From Scatosoma sp045542595 (lineage in GTDB: Bacteria > Bacillota > Clostridia > Christensenellales > Borkfalkiaceae): a stretch of DNA of 64,000 nucleotides. This document shows, piece by piece, positions 25,339-34,187 of this stretch (its first letter is position 1; the number at the start of each line of letters is the position of its first letter). Made by a program: the position numbers and the translations under genes. The stretch is from assembly GCA_045542595.1 (NCBI GenBank), contig JAZQLI010000030.1, positions 1-64,000 on the forward strand. Reading direction: 5' to 3'. Below the pieces are notes generated by a model. That model was not told where the DNA came from. It saw nothing but the letters and a program-made list of their open reading frames with translations, and did not search any database.

Positions 25339-26130
25339 ATGAGTGGGTATATTGACATACATTGCCACCTTACGGGAGAAGAATACGCTGCGGTTGGCGG
25401 CGTAGCGGAAACGTTGCACCGCGCCAAAGAAAACGGAGTGGAACGTGTCGTTTGTTCGGGGTTCGATTTACTTTCTTCCCGCCAGGCGCAAGCACTTTCC
25501 CGTCAATTTGAAGAAGTATATTTTTGCGCAGGGTTTCACCCTGGAGAATTGCATAAATACCGCGAAGGTGATTTAGACGAGATAAAAACGCTGTGCCAAG
25601 ACGAGAAGTGTATCGCCGTAGGCGAAATTGGGCTCGATTATCATTTCGACGATAATCCGCCGCGCGAAACGCAAAGGGAATTGTTTTTGCGGCAACTGCA
25701 GCTTGCGCACGAAGTGGGTTTGCCCGTCGTTATTCATAGCCGCGACGCCGCGCAGGAAACGTTAGAATTTTTACGCGAACATTCCGCGCTATTAAAACGC
25801 GGCGGATTGATGCACTGCTATTCGTATTCCCCTGAAATGACGGTGGATTTTGTCGCGCTCGGTTTATATTTTTCCTTTGGCGGCACGTGTACGTTTAAAA
25901 ACGCGAAAAAAGTATGGGAAAGCGTTCAACGCGTACCTGCCCACCGCATTTTATCCGAAACGGACTGTCCGTATTTAACGCCTGTACCCTATCGCGGAGA
26001 ATTTCCTAACCAGCCGCATAACGTTGTGCATTCGGTATCGCAAATGGCGACGCTTAAGGATATGGACGTAGAAACACTCAAAGAACAAATACAAGCAAAC
26101 GCCAAACGGTTGTTTGAAAAACTTAAATAG
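25339..26130 (+). CDS. tatD: TatD-family metal-dependent DNase
   Basis: A 263-aa TIM-barrel hydrolase. Metal ligands appear in DIHCHLTGEEY, in the GEIGLDYHF glutamate, in the HSRDA and HCYS histidines, and in SETDCPYLTP. The length is typical. It starts 6 bp after metG. A 21-bp word identical to the proC terminator arm lies inside it (25922-25942, encoding QRVPA), just before the SETD motif. Confidence 0.94.
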   Translation: MSGYIDIHCHLTGEEYAAVGGVAETLHRAKENGVERVVCSGFDLLSSRQAQALSRQFEEVYFCAGFHPGELHKYREGDLDEIKTLCQDEKCIAVGEIGLDYHFDDNPPRETQRELFLRQLQLAHEVGLPVVIHSRDAAQETLEFLREHSALLKRGGLMHCYSYSPEMTVDFVALGLYFSFGGTCTFKNAKKVWESVQRVPAHRILSETDCPYLTPVPYRGEFPNQPHNVVHSVSQMATLKDMDVETLKEQIQANAKRLFEKLK

Positions 26131-26148
26131 AAAGATAGGAAAATCAAT

Positions 26149-27084
26149 ATGGAAGAGAACAAAAACGTAACGCCGCAAAACGGCAACGTGCAAAATCCGC
26201 AAGGCGGTAGAAAAAGACGCCGTAAACATAAACATCGCGGCGGCAACAACGCACAAAATCAAAACGCACAAAATCAAAACGTGCAAAATCAAAGCACGCA
26301 AACTCAAAACGCGCAAAACGCCGCGCAAAATGCGCAAGGCAATGTAAACAACAAGCCGAAAAATCAAAACGGCGGACAAAACAATAAGCCGGCCAAGGCA
26401 AAGCAAAACGATAAGCCGCAAAAAGTACAAGGCGGCGGCAACAATCAAAACAACGCGAAAAAGGACGAAAACCGCAAGGATACGTACGCGTATACCTTGG
26501 ACGGAAATTTGTATATCAATTTAACGAACAAATGCTCTAACGGTTGCGATTTTTGCGTGCGGAACGAACGCGCTAGCTATTACGGCAATTATTTATGGCT
26601 TCGCAACGGCGAGCCTACGGTGGAGAAAGTAATAGCCGCCGTTAACGGATTGGGTGATTTGTCGCGCTTTAAAGAAGCGGTATTTTGCGGCTTTGGCGAA
26701 CCGACGTATAAAGTTGCGGAAATGGTTGCTCTTTGCGATTATTTCCACGAAAAAGGACTTTCTACGCGCTTGAATACCAACGGACAGGGTAATTTAATCA
26801 ATAAACGGGATATCGTTCCTGAATTAAAGGGCAAAATAGATTTCGTGAATATTTCACTCAACGCGTCTTGCGTGGAAAAATATCAGCCCATTTGCCGTTC
26901 GCAGTTCGGCGAAAGCGGTTTTACGGGACTTATCGAATTTGCCAAGCTTTGCAAGCGTAACGAAATTAACTGCCGTTTTTCCATAGTCGATTGTATCGGC
27001 GAAGACGAAGTGGAAGCTTGTAAACGCCTTGCCGAAAGCGTGCATATTCCTTTATACGTGCGTAAATATATAGCGGATTCCTAA
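26149..27084 (+). CDS. TatD-linked radical SAM protein with a disordered N-terminal extension
   Basis: A 311-aa protein. The C-terminal two-thirds (from about residue 105) is a compact radical SAM domain with the cluster motif CSNGCDFC and the GFGEPTYK glycine-rich motif. It fits the small family that accompanies tatD genes. The first about 100 residues are unusual: a basic patch GRKRRRKHKHRGG followed by Asn/Gln/Ala-rich repeats of the QNQNAQNQN type and a Lys-rich stretch, predicted disordered and RNA-binding-like. The target is unknown; location between tatD and rsmA hints at nucleic-acid metabolism (inference). Confidence 0.85.
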   Translation: MEENKNVTPQNGNVQNPQGGRKRRRKHKHRGGNNAQNQNAQNQNVQNQSTQTQNAQNAAQNAQGNVNNKPKNQNGGQNNKPAKAKQNDKPQKVQGGGNNQNNAKKDENRKDTYAYTLDGNLYINLTNKCSNGCDFCVRNERASYYGNYLWLRNGEPTVEKVIAAVNGLGDLSRFKEAVFCGFGEPTYKVAEMVALCDYFHEKGLSTRLNTNGQGNLINKRDIVPELKGKIDFVNISLNASCVEKYQPICRSQFGESGFTGLIEFAKLCKRNEINCRFSIVDCIGEDEVEACKRLAESVHIPLYVRKYIADS

Positions 27085-27096
27085 TAGGCGGTAGGT

Positions 27097-27936
27097 ATGA
27101 GCGAACTTAAAGAAACGCTGATAAAACATTCCTTTCAGTTTAAAAAACAGTTTGGGCAAAACTTTATTTCGGACGGGAATTTATTAAAATCCATCGTGGA
27201 CGCTTCGGGGATAGACGAAAATACTACCGTAGTGGAAGTAGGTTGCGGCGCAGGTACGCTGACGCGCGCTTTGGCGGAAAAGGCGAAAATGGTGTACGCG
27301 TTCGATATCGATAAAGATTTACAGCCCGTTTTAGCGGAAACGCTTGCGGGCTTGGAAAACGTAGAAGTCATTTTTCGCGACTTTAATAAAATCAACTTAC
27401 GGGAATTTGAAGAAGAAATAGGGGAATATACCGTGGTGGCAAACTTGCCGTACTATATCACTACGCCGCTCGTTATGAAGTTCTTGGAAGAGAGTGATAA
27501 AGTGCAAGGCGTGTCGATTATGGTGCAGGAAGAAGTGGCGGAACGGTTTTGCGCGAAAGAAAACACGCCGGAATACGGTTCGGTAACGGCGGCAATCGCA
27601 CTCAAAGGGGAAGCGAAAATAGTCAAGCGCGTCTCGCGGAATATGTTCTATCCGCGCCCGAACGTCGATTCGGCGGTGGTGAAAATTGATTTTGAACGCG
27701 GACGGATAGCGGTCAAGGACGAAAAGGCGTACCGTCAAACGGTAAAGTGTGCGTTTTTAAATAGGCGCAAAACGTTGGAAAATAACTTGGTCAATTTCTT
27801 TTCCGTTTCACGGGAAACGGCGAAAGAAGCGTTGGCGGCGGCAGGAGTAGACGAAAAAGCGCGCGGCGAAACGTTATCGCCCACGCGGCTTGCGTTGCTT
27901 GCGGACGTGTTAGTGGATAAAGGAATTATAAAATAA
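27097..27936 (+). CDS. rsmA: 16S rRNA adenine dimethyltransferase
   Basis: A 279-aa KsgA/RsmA enzyme dimethylating the two adjacent adenines in the 3' loop of 16S rRNA during 30S assembly. It shows KKQFGQNFI, the SAM motif VVEVGCGAGTLTRAL, the catalytic NLPYYITTP, and the C-terminal FLNRRKTLENNL block. Normal length. It closes the metG operon and is followed by a strong terminator. Confidence 0.96.
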   Translation: MSELKETLIKHSFQFKKQFGQNFISDGNLLKSIVDASGIDENTTVVEVGCGAGTLTRALAEKAKMVYAFDIDKDLQPVLAETLAGLENVEVIFRDFNKINLREFEEEIGEYTVVANLPYYITTPLVMKFLEESDKVQGVSIMVQEEVAERFCAKENTPEYGSVTAAIALKGEAKIVKRVSRNMFYPRPNVDSAVVKIDFERGRIAVKDEKAYRQTVKCAFLNRRKTLENNLVNFFSVSRETAKEALAAAGVDEKARGETLSPTRLALLADVLVDKGIIK

Positions 27937-27941
27937 AAAAG

Positions 27942-27974
27942 ACGGAGTTTCTTTTGGAAACTCCGTTGCTTTTT
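27942..27974 (+). terminator. Terminator shared by rsmA and the convergent lipoprotein gene
   Basis: ACGGAGTTTC/GAAACTCCGT hairpin (27942-27951 with 27957-27966), with T-rich tails on both strands. Confidence 0.9.
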
Positions 27975-27975
27975 T

Positions 27976-29316
27976 CTATTTTATATTCGTTGCGCCGTCT
28001 GCGCCTTTTTGACCAGCTGTTCCGTTTCGTTCGGGTACGTTTACCGCGATACCGCCTGCACCGCCGTTACCGCCTACGCCTACCGTAAAGTTGTTGACGG
28101 TTTTGGTAAGTTGCGCGGCAATTTCGCCTGCAAAAAGAGAACCACCATTGCCACCGTTTGCGCCGTTTCCTGCCCAACCACCATTGGTCCACGTTACGCC
28201 GCCTGCATTACCGCCTGCGCCGCCGTTACCGCCGTTACCGCCTTTTAAATGCAAAGTAGTGTTGGCGGCGATAAAGGAATTCGTTTGGATAGCTGCGCCG
28301 CCATTTGCGCCGGGTGCGCCGTTTCCACCTGCTTTTTGTTTTCCGCTGTTGCCAAATATACCTGAGCCTCCTTTGTTTCTTCCAGCACCGCCTTTTCCAC
28401 CGTTTCCACCTGCGCCGCCTGTTACGGAAAGGGTGCAAGCGCCTACGTTGATGCTTTCGGCGACGATACCTACGCCGCCTGCTTGGGCGTTATTAGGTGC
28501 ATGACCGCCGTCCGTGCCTTCTGCACCGTAATCGGGTGTGCCGTTTGTTCCGTTCACTCCGTTGCCAGCGACAAGGGATAAGCTGCCCGTTCCCGTAATC
28601 TCTAATTGATGTGCGTGCAAACAATCTGCGCCGCGTGCGCTCGTTGCGTGAACGGCAGAGCTGCTGTCAATACCGTTTGCGCCCACTAAATTAAGAGTAA
28701 GCGTATAAGAGATGTTTGTGCCTTCGTTCCTTGCATTGAAAGCGCATTCTCCTGTGGAAGTATAGGAGAAATTGTCTAACGTAACGGTTAAATTTTCGCT
28801 ACGTTCGGCAACGATAATTGTAAAATCTTCGTAAATGGAGCCGTCGCCGATAAGGGAAAGACTGCGTACGTTTGCACCGATTTTCAAAAGCTTGCCGTTG
28901 ACGACGCTTGCCGATTCAGGCTCAATCGCGGCAAAACGGTTGATGAGAGTCGTGGGAATGCTGTCCGTATGCGATACGATTTCGTGTTCCTTCCATACGC
29001 CGACAAGGTTTAAATCGGAAGAGATTTCCGCACTGTAGTGTGCGCCGTTGTCTATCGTACTCCAAGCTACAATTTCTCTATTGCCTTCCAAAACGGACGG
29101 GGCATAGTCGTCTATTTTTGCACCTTCGGGAATTTGCACGGTTTCTACTCTACCGCTACCGTCGTTATAATTAAAGGTAACGGTATATTTTTTTGTAAAT
29201 ATATTTTCGCCGTTGCCTTGACTGCCGCTTTGCCCACTGTCGTCGCAACCGCTGGCAACGCCACTACACAGAAATAATAAACAAAGGGGGATAACCAGTT
29301 TCTTTAATAATTTCAT
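27976..29316 (-). CDS. Glycine-rich surface lipoprotein
   Basis: A 446-aa protein. Lipoprotein signal with Cys24 (GVASGCDD), then an InlB-type beta-grasp repeat (about 45-110: YTVTFNYNDGSG...LNLVGVWKE). A beta-rich middle follows (about 120-270). The C-terminal region (about 270-440) is dominated by GGNGG and GGAGG triplets that would form a polyglycine-II or collagen-like fold. Probably a cell-surface structural or adhesive protein; no specific homologue is recognised. It is divergent from the XRE repressor at 29407, with palindromic operators inside its promoter spacer. Confidence 0.75.
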   Translation of the reverse strand: MKLLKKLVIPLCLLFLCSGVASGCDDSGQSGSQGNGENIFTKKYTVTFNYNDGSGRVETVQIPEGAKIDDYAPSVLEGNREIVAWSTIDNGAHYSAEISSDLNLVGVWKEHEIVSHTDSIPTTLINRFAAIEPESASVVNGKLLKIGANVRSLSLIGDGSIYEDFTIIVAERSENLTVTLDNFSYTSTGECAFNARNEGTNISYTLTLNLVGANGIDSSSAVHATSARGADCLHAHQLEITGTGSLSLVAGNGVNGTNGTPDYGAEGTDGGHAPNNAQAGGVGIVAESINVGACTLSVTGGAGGNGGKGGAGRNKGGSGIFGNSGKQKAGGNGAPGANGGAAIQTNSFIAANTTLHLKGGNGGNGGAGGNAGGVTWTNGGWAGNGANGGNGGSLFAGEIAAQLTKTVNNFTVGVGGNGGAGGIAVNVPERNGTAGQKGADGATNIK

Positions 29317-29334
29317 AATACTCCTCCATAAAAA

Positions 29335-29388
29335 CTACCATTTTGGTAGTTGTATACATATTTTACTACCAAAATGGTAATATGTCAA
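29335..29388 (-). promoter_or_regulatory. Promoter of the glycine-rich lipoprotein gene with two palindromic operators
   Basis: On the minus strand, TTGACA, a 17-bp spacer and TAAAAT (29360-29388). The spacer is filled by a palindrome centred on ACCAAAATGGT (29366-29380). A second, perfect 15-bp palindrome, CTACCATTTTGGTAG, covers 29335-29349 downstream of the start. The repressor encoded divergently at 29407 is the obvious ligand. Confidence 0.75.
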
Positions 29389-29406
29389 GTGATTTAGGAG
29401 TGGAAA

Positions 29407-29616
29407 ATGAAAATTATTTTAGGGCAAAGATTAAAGGAATTAAGAAAAGAACGTGGATTAACGCAAAAGGAGTTAGCAAAGGCTTTGCGTTTAAACAGTG
29501 TTACGTATTTGCATTATGAAAAAGAACAACGAGAACCGCCATTGATGGTATTGGCGGAAATGGCAAGTTTTTTTGAAGTGAGCACCGATTATTTACTGGG
29601 CTTGACCGATTTTTGA
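29407..29616 (+). CDS. Small XRE-family repressor
   Basis: A 69-aa protein that is essentially one Cro/CI-type helix-turn-helix (LKELRKERGLTQKELAKAL, then YLHYEKEQREPP) ending in DYLLGLTD. TTAGGAG precedes the ATG. The two ACCATTTTGGT-type palindromes between it and the divergent lipoprotein gene suggest control of both. No effector domain is present. Confidence 0.85.
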   Translation: MKIILGQRLKELRKERGLTQKELAKALRLNSVTYLHYEKEQREPPLMVLAEMASFFEVSTDYLLGLTDF

Positions 29617-29622
29617 AGACAA

Positions 29623-29648
29623 AACCGCGTTGAAAAATCAACGCGGTT
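29623..29648 (+). terminator. Terminator of the XRE repressor gene
   Basis: AACCGCGTTGA/TCAACGCGGTT hairpin with AAAA loop, then ATTGTT. Confidence 0.75.
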
Positions 29649-29691
29649 ATTGTTATAATATTGTATGTTTTGTTGAAGGGCTTGCGAAAGT

Positions 29692-30216
29692 CTACACAAA
29701 CACCAGCAGTCCGCAAAGCGTGCCGAGAATTGCGCCGCCGAATAAATCGGACGGGTAATGCAAGCCGAGCGCGAAACGGATATAGCCAAGCACAAAGGCA
29801 AAGGGCAATAAAAGGCAACCGAAAACGGGATAAAAGGGCAAAAGGCTTACGCTAATGACAAACGCGCACGCAAGATGACGGCTGGGGAACGATTTATCCC
29901 CGTTGCCCTGTTTGATAAGCAACGGCGTAATGCCTACTCCGTTTTCGCTATACGGGCGCGGACGGTTTATTCCGTAGCGCAACACCGTAACGACGAGCAA
30001 ACAAAACAGCGGCGCGCCGAGTAGGCGCATCATACTATCGTATTCCATTGTTTGCTCGTTGAGTGCATTTGCCGTTATGCAAAGTGCCACGCCGTAAGCA
30101 ACGAAAAACAGTGCGCTAAGCACAAGGTTGGCTGTCTTTAAAACGCGTAATGCCTTGGGGCGAGTTTCGTAAAAACGGTAATTTTTCTCGTAAAGCTTTT
30201 TATAATTATACCACAT
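29692..30216 (-). CDS. PAP2-family membrane phosphatase
   Basis: A 174-aa membrane protein with the three phosphatase motifs: RYGINRPRP (K-x6-RP type), FPSRH, and RFALGLHYPSD. Such enzymes dephosphorylate lipid phosphates such as undecaprenyl pyrophosphate or phosphatidic acid at the outer membrane face. The ATG at 30216 is chosen because the promoter -10 (30223-30228) ends 6 bp before it. The longer reading frame to 30252 would lie inside the promoter. No SD: probably leaderless. Confidence 0.85.
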   Translation of the reverse strand: MWYNYKKLYEKNYRFYETRPKALRVLKTANLVLSALFFVAYGVALCITANALNEQTMEYDSMMRLLGAPLFCLLVVTVLRYGINRPRPYSENGVGITPLLIKQGNGDKSFPSRHLACAFVISVSLLPFYPVFGCLLLPFAFVLGYIRFALGLHYPSDLFGGAILGTLCGLLVFV

Positions 30217-30222
30217 AGATAA

Positions 30223-30252
30223 AGTATACCATAAAACGCGCGGATATCGCAA
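30223..30252 (-). promoter_or_regulatory. Promoter of the PAP2 gene
   Basis: TTGCGA, an 18-bp spacer and TATACT with a TGG extended -10 (minus). The predicted start site is at the ATG. Confidence 0.6.
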
Positions 30253-30283
30253 GCGTTTTTTATTTATAGCATAAAATATAGCA

Positions 30284-30318
30284 TAAAAAAGCTTTTCGGA
30301 GGGGGTATCCGAAAAGCT
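30284..30318 (-). terminator. Terminator of the EF-G-like gene
   Basis: AGCTTTTCGGA/TCCGAAAAGCT stem with six T following on the minus strand. Confidence 0.9.
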
Positions 30319-30391
30319 CTTTTTCTGCTACGGCAAAAGTGTTTGCCGTAGCTTATAAAAGTAAGGAGGTTTCATTTACTGTGTTAGTAGC

Positions 30392-32455
30392 TTATTGTGC
30401 TTTTTGTGTGTCCGCGATAATTTTATCCACTAAAGCAAACGGTACTTCTTCATAGCCCAAAAATTCGGATACAAATTTACCGCTGCCACGGGTAAGCGAG
30501 CGCAATTCCATCGTGTATTCCTTAATTTCCGCAAGGGGGATTTCCGCAGTGATAATAGAAGTTTCGCCTTCCGTGTCTGTACCCATAATCCGTCCGCGAC
30601 GTTTGTTTACGTCGCCCATAACGTCCCCTAAATAGTCGCTAGGGACGGCAATTTTAAGGGTATGGATAGGTTCTAACAAAATAGGTTTCGCATTCTTCAA
30701 ACCTTCTTTATAGGCAATCGCCGCCGCCATTTTAAAGGAGAGTTCGTTTGAATCGACGTCGTGATAACTGCCGTCGTATAATACGGCTTTCAAACCCACT
30801 ACGGGATATCCAGCGAGCGGACCGTGTTCCATACATTCACGCAGGCCCTTTTCCACGGCAGGGAAGTAGTTCTTCGGCACTGCGCCGCCAACCACTTCTT
30901 CGTCGAATACGAAATCTTCTTCGCAAGGGGAGAAACGAATTTTTACGTGCCCGTATTGTCCGTGCCCACCCGATTGTTTCTTGTGTTTGCCTTCCGCTTC
31001 CGCACTGCCGCGAATGGTTTCTCTATACGCCACTTTCGGTTGGGCAAGCTTCATATCCACGCCGTAACGCGCTTTTACCTTTTTCACGAGCATTTCAATT
31101 TGAATATCGCCCTGTCCGCCAAGTAAAATTTCGCCCGTTTCCACGTTCTTTTCCACCGTGAACGTATAATCTTCTTCACGGAGTTTCGCAAGCCCTGCGA
31201 ACACCTTGTCTTCTTCGCCCTTCTTTTCTGCCGCAACCGACATAAACAACGTGGGTTTCGGGAAGAAGATAGGGGAGAATTTCACTTTCGCCGACGCGTC
31301 GCAAAGAGTGTCGCCTGTGTTGGTGTTGCCCAGCTTATTCACCGCGCCGATATCGCCTGCGGCAAGTTCGTCCACAGGTTCCATTTTTTTGCCGCGGAGC
31401 AAGTATACTTGCCCGATACGTTCTTCACATTCGGTATTCGCATTCCAAACGGTAGAACCGCTCTTTAATACGCCGCGGAAACTCTTCAAATAGGAAAGCT
31501 TACCAGAGTACGGGTCGATAACCGTCTTAAACACTTGCGCGGCGAACGGCGCGTTTTCTTCGGTAGGGATATGTATAATTTTATTACCGTTACTCAAATC
31601 TTCAGCGATTGTGTTTTTACGTTCGTCCGCTTGGGGCATATAGGTAACGATTTCGTTTAACAAATTGATAACGCCGCGGTTTTGCAACGCCGAACCTGCC
31701 ATAACGGGAATGGTATTTACCGACGCAATACCGATACGGATACCGCGAATGGTTTCTTCACGAGTCAAATCTCCCGTTTCAAAATATTTATCCAAAAGGA
31801 ATTCGTCATTTTCCGCCGCCGTTTCCATAAGGCTGGCTTTCATTTCTTCCACTTGGCCTTTCATATTATCAGGAATGGGAATTTCTTGCGGTCCGCCTTC
31901 CTTGAATAAGTACGCGCGTTCTTGCAACGCGTTGATACAGCCTTGCATTTTGCCGTTTTCCATAATGGGAATTTGAATGGGCGCAAGTTTGCCTGCGTAT
32001 TTCGCTTTGAGTGCTTGAACCGTGCCTAAATAATCGGCATTTTCCTTGTCCATACCGTTGATAAAGATAATGAGCGGTTTACCCAGCTTCAAGCAGTAAT
32101 CTACGATAGATTCCGCGCCGATAGGGATAACGCCGTTTGCGCCGATAACAAGGCACGCACCGCCTGCCGCGCGCAATCCTTCGTTTCTTTCCCCTTCAAA
32201 ATCGTAATACCCGGGTAAATCGAGTAAATTTATTTTTACGCCTTTCCACGTAAGGTGCGAAACGGAAGTATAAACGGACATCTTTTTTGCTTTTTCCAAA
32301 TCGTCAAAATCGGAAACGGTAGTGCCGTCGGGTACTTTACCCATACGGTCAATCGCGCCGCCGTTAAAAAGCATAGCTTCGCAAAGCGTGGTTTTGCCTT
32401 CGCCACTGTGGCCTACAACGGCAATGTTACGGATGTTTTCTCCTTGTACGTTCAT
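30392..32455 (-). CDS. EF-G-like translation GTPase with degenerate G motifs
   Basis: A 687-aa protein with full EF-G architecture: G domain (about 1-260), domain II (about 295-370), then domains III-V with the GGHGQYGHVKI and SDYLGDVMGDVNKRRGRIMG blocks. It belongs to the EF-G-like/EF-G2 group and not to the canonical FusA. G1 is GHSGEGKTT. G3 is DLPGYYDF, so the catalytic His of DTPGH is Tyr. G4 is NGMD in place of NKMD. Nucleotide hydrolysis or specificity should be altered. SD AAAGGGGG; monocistronic. Confidence 0.88.
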   Translation of the reverse strand: MNVQGENIRNIAVVGHSGEGKTTLCEAMLFNGGAIDRMGKVPDGTTVSDFDDLEKAKKMSVYTSVSHLTWKGVKINLLDLPGYYDFEGERNEGLRAAGGACLVIGANGVIPIGAESIVDYCLKLGKPLIIFINGMDKENADYLGTVQALKAKYAGKLAPIQIPIMENGKMQGCINALQERAYLFKEGGPQEIPIPDNMKGQVEEMKASLMETAAENDEFLLDKYFETGDLTREETIRGIRIGIASVNTIPVMAGSALQNRGVINLLNEIVTYMPQADERKNTIAEDLSNGNKIIHIPTEENAPFAAQVFKTVIDPYSGKLSYLKSFRGVLKSGSTVWNANTECEERIGQVYLLRGKKMEPVDELAAGDIGAVNKLGNTNTGDTLCDASAKVKFSPIFFPKPTLFMSVAAEKKGEEDKVFAGLAKLREEDYTFTVEKNVETGEILLGGQGDIQIEMLVKKVKARYGVDMKLAQPKVAYRETIRGSAEAEGKHKKQSGGHGQYGHVKIRFSPCEEDFVFDEEVVGGAVPKNYFPAVEKGLRECMEHGPLAGYPVVGLKAVLYDGSYHDVDSNELSFKMAAAIAYKEGLKNAKPILLEPIHTLKIAVPSDYLGDVMGDVNKRRGRIMGTDTEGETSIITAEIPLAEIKEYTMELRSLTRGSGKFVSEFLGYEEVPFALVDKIIADTQKAQ

Positions 32456-32531
32456 AATAGAACCCCCTTTAAAATAGAACTTACTTCGTTTTTTAAAAGA
32501 CGTGCTCGCGCTTTAAAAAACGATTTTGCTT

Positions 32532-32560
32532 ATTATAATATATTTTTCTGCACTTTTCAA
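32532..32560 (-). promoter_or_regulatory. Promoter of the EF-G-like gene
   Basis: TTGAAA, a 17-bp spacer and TATAAT on the minus strand. Confidence 0.75.
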
Positions 32561-32699
32561 GGGGTTTTTGAAAAAAAGTTGCAAAAAATGAAAAATTTTT
32601 TCCAAAAAACGCCAAATGCGTTGTGGAGTTTTGTCGAAACAGCAAAAAATTACGCCTGCAAATTACGTAGGACAAACGAGTGTAAGGGGCGTTCTTTTA

Positions 32700-32728
32700 T
32701 TGACAAACCACGTAAAAAGGGGTATAAT
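32700..32728 (+). promoter_or_regulatory. Promoter of the cysteine desulfurase gene
   Basis: Consensus TTGACA, a 17-bp spacer and TATAAT; the -10 ends 7 bp before the ATG at 32736, so the transcript should begin at the start codon. Confidence 0.8.
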
Positions 32729-32735
32729 ATAGGCT

Positions 32736-33872
32736 ATGGAACGTATTTATTTTGACCACGCGGCAACGACGCCGCTCGACAAGGAAATATTTGAAAAGAT
32801 GTCCCCGTATTTTTGCGATACGTACGGCAATGCGGATTCTCCCCACGCGCTCGGCAGAAAAGCAATGGCGGCGGTGGACGGCGCGCGTGATAGTATCGCG
32901 TCGCTTTTGCATGCAAAAAATAACGAAATCTATTTCACTTCGGGCGGAACGGAAGCGGATAACTGGGCAATGTTCGGCGGCGCGTACGCAAAAAAGGAAG
33001 AAGGAAAAACACGCGTTGTGCTTTCCGCTATCGAACACCACGCGGTGCTTTCCGCTGCGGAACGCTTGGAAAAAGAAGGGTTCGACGTTGCGTATATGCC
33101 CGTAAACGATAGGGGCAGGGTTGAAGTGAAGACGTTGGAAGAATATATCACTCCCGATACGGCGTTGGTGGCGTTGATGTCGGCAAACAACGAAACGGGG
33201 GTTATGCAACCGATAGAAGAAGCGTGCGAACTTGCGCATCAAAACGGCGCGTTGTTTTTCACGGACGCGGTACAAGCCGCGCCGTATATGCCTATCGACG
33301 TAAAAACGCTTGGCGTGGATATGCTCTCCTTTTCCGCACATAAATTTTACGGACCGAAAGGGGTGGGCGTTTTATATATCAAAAACGGCACGAAGATAGG
33401 TAAATTTATCGGCGGCGGCGAACAGGAACGCGGTATGCGCGGCGGTACTTTGAACGTGCCTGCTATCGTGGGTATGGCGGCGGCATATGAAAAAGCAATG
33501 CGCGAAAGAGAAAGCAATAATGCAAAGCTCCGTCGGCTTTCCGAACTGTTTTTGGATAAAATTTCCGCAATTCACGGTGTCAGTGTAAACGGCGCGAGAG
33601 AAAATTCGTTGCCGCCCGTACTCAACGTGCGGTTTGCAGGCGTGGAGAATACGGCGTTTTTGTATAATATGGATTTACAGGGGATTTGCGTGGCGGCAGG
33701 TTCGGCTTGCGCAAGCGCTTCTATAAAGCCCAGCCACGTACTCACGGCTATGGGACTTTCAAAAGCGCAGGCAAAGGAAAGCATACGGTTTAGTTTCGGT
33801 AAAAACAATACGGAAGAAGAAATTTTACACGGCGCACAGGCGACGGTGGAAATCGTGGAAAGATTGCGTTAA
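32736..33872 (+). CDS. Cysteine desulfurase (NifS/IscS-like)
   Basis: A 378-aa PLP enzyme releasing sulfur from cysteine for Fe-S clusters or thiolated cofactors. It shows YFDHAATTPLD, the PLP lysine in SFSAHKFYGPKG, and the persulfide Cys in the loop GSACASASIKPSH. No scaffold gene follows directly; a ferredoxin is next downstream under its own promoter. No SD precedes the ATG, and the promoter position indicates a leaderless message. Confidence 0.93.
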   Translation: MERIYFDHAATTPLDKEIFEKMSPYFCDTYGNADSPHALGRKAMAAVDGARDSIASLLHAKNNEIYFTSGGTEADNWAMFGGAYAKKEEGKTRVVLSAIEHHAVLSAAERLEKEGFDVAYMPVNDRGRVEVKTLEEYITPDTALVALMSANNETGVMQPIEEACELAHQNGALFFTDAVQAAPYMPIDVKTLGVDMLSFSAHKFYGPKGVGVLYIKNGTKIGKFIGGGEQERGMRGGTLNVPAIVGMAAAYEKAMRERESNNAKLRRLSELFLDKISAIHGVSVNGARENSLPPVLNVRFAGVENTAFLYNMDLQGICVAAGSACASASIKPSHVLTAMGLSKAQAKESIRFSFGKNNTEEEILHGAQATVEIVERLR

Positions 33873-33900
33873 AAATTCCGTAAAAACGCCTTTCAAATTG

Positions 33901-33929
33901 TTTACGAATTGAAAAAAATATGTTATAAT
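33901..33929 (+). promoter_or_regulatory. Ferredoxin promoter
   Basis: TTTACG, a 17-bp spacer and TATAAT with TGT extended -10. Confidence 0.8.
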
Positions 33930-33960
33930 ACATATAGAACAAAATACGGAGGTAACAAAT

Positions 33961-34131
33961 ATGGCACACGTAATTACGGACGAATGCGTAGCTTGCGGCG
34001 CTTGTGCGGATACCTGCCCTGTAGGAGCAATTTCTTTGGGCGCGAACGGTATCTACGTTATCAGCGACGAATGCGTTGATTGCGGCGCTTGCGAAGACGG
34101 ATGCCCCGTTGGCGCAATTAAAGCGGAATAA
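33961..34131 (+). CDS. 2[4Fe-4S] ferredoxin
   Basis: A 56-aa clostridial-type ferredoxin with two cluster motifs of C-x2-C-x2-C-x3-C-P form (CVACGACADTCPVGA and CVDCGACEDGCPVGA). It is an electron carrier for fermentation enzymes. CGGAGG lies upstream of the ATG. Single gene between its own promoter and terminator. Confidence 0.96.
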   Translation: MAHVITDECVACGACADTCPVGAISLGANGIYVISDECVDCGACEDGCPVGAIKAE

Positions 34132-34144
34132 TAAAACGACACGG

Positions 34145-34174
34145 AAAAACGTCGGTTGGATACCGACGTTTTTC
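34145..34174 (+). terminator. Ferredoxin terminator
   Basis: AAACGTCGGT/ACCGACGTTT hairpin followed by TTTC. Confidence 0.85.
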
Positions 34175-34187
34175 TTTTACTTTTTAC

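Noticed and set aside
25975..26448. Minus-strand frames opposite the N-terminal repeats of the radical SAM gene
   Set aside because: They are artefacts of the low-complexity repeat read backwards (Leu/Val or Phe/Asp-rich strings).
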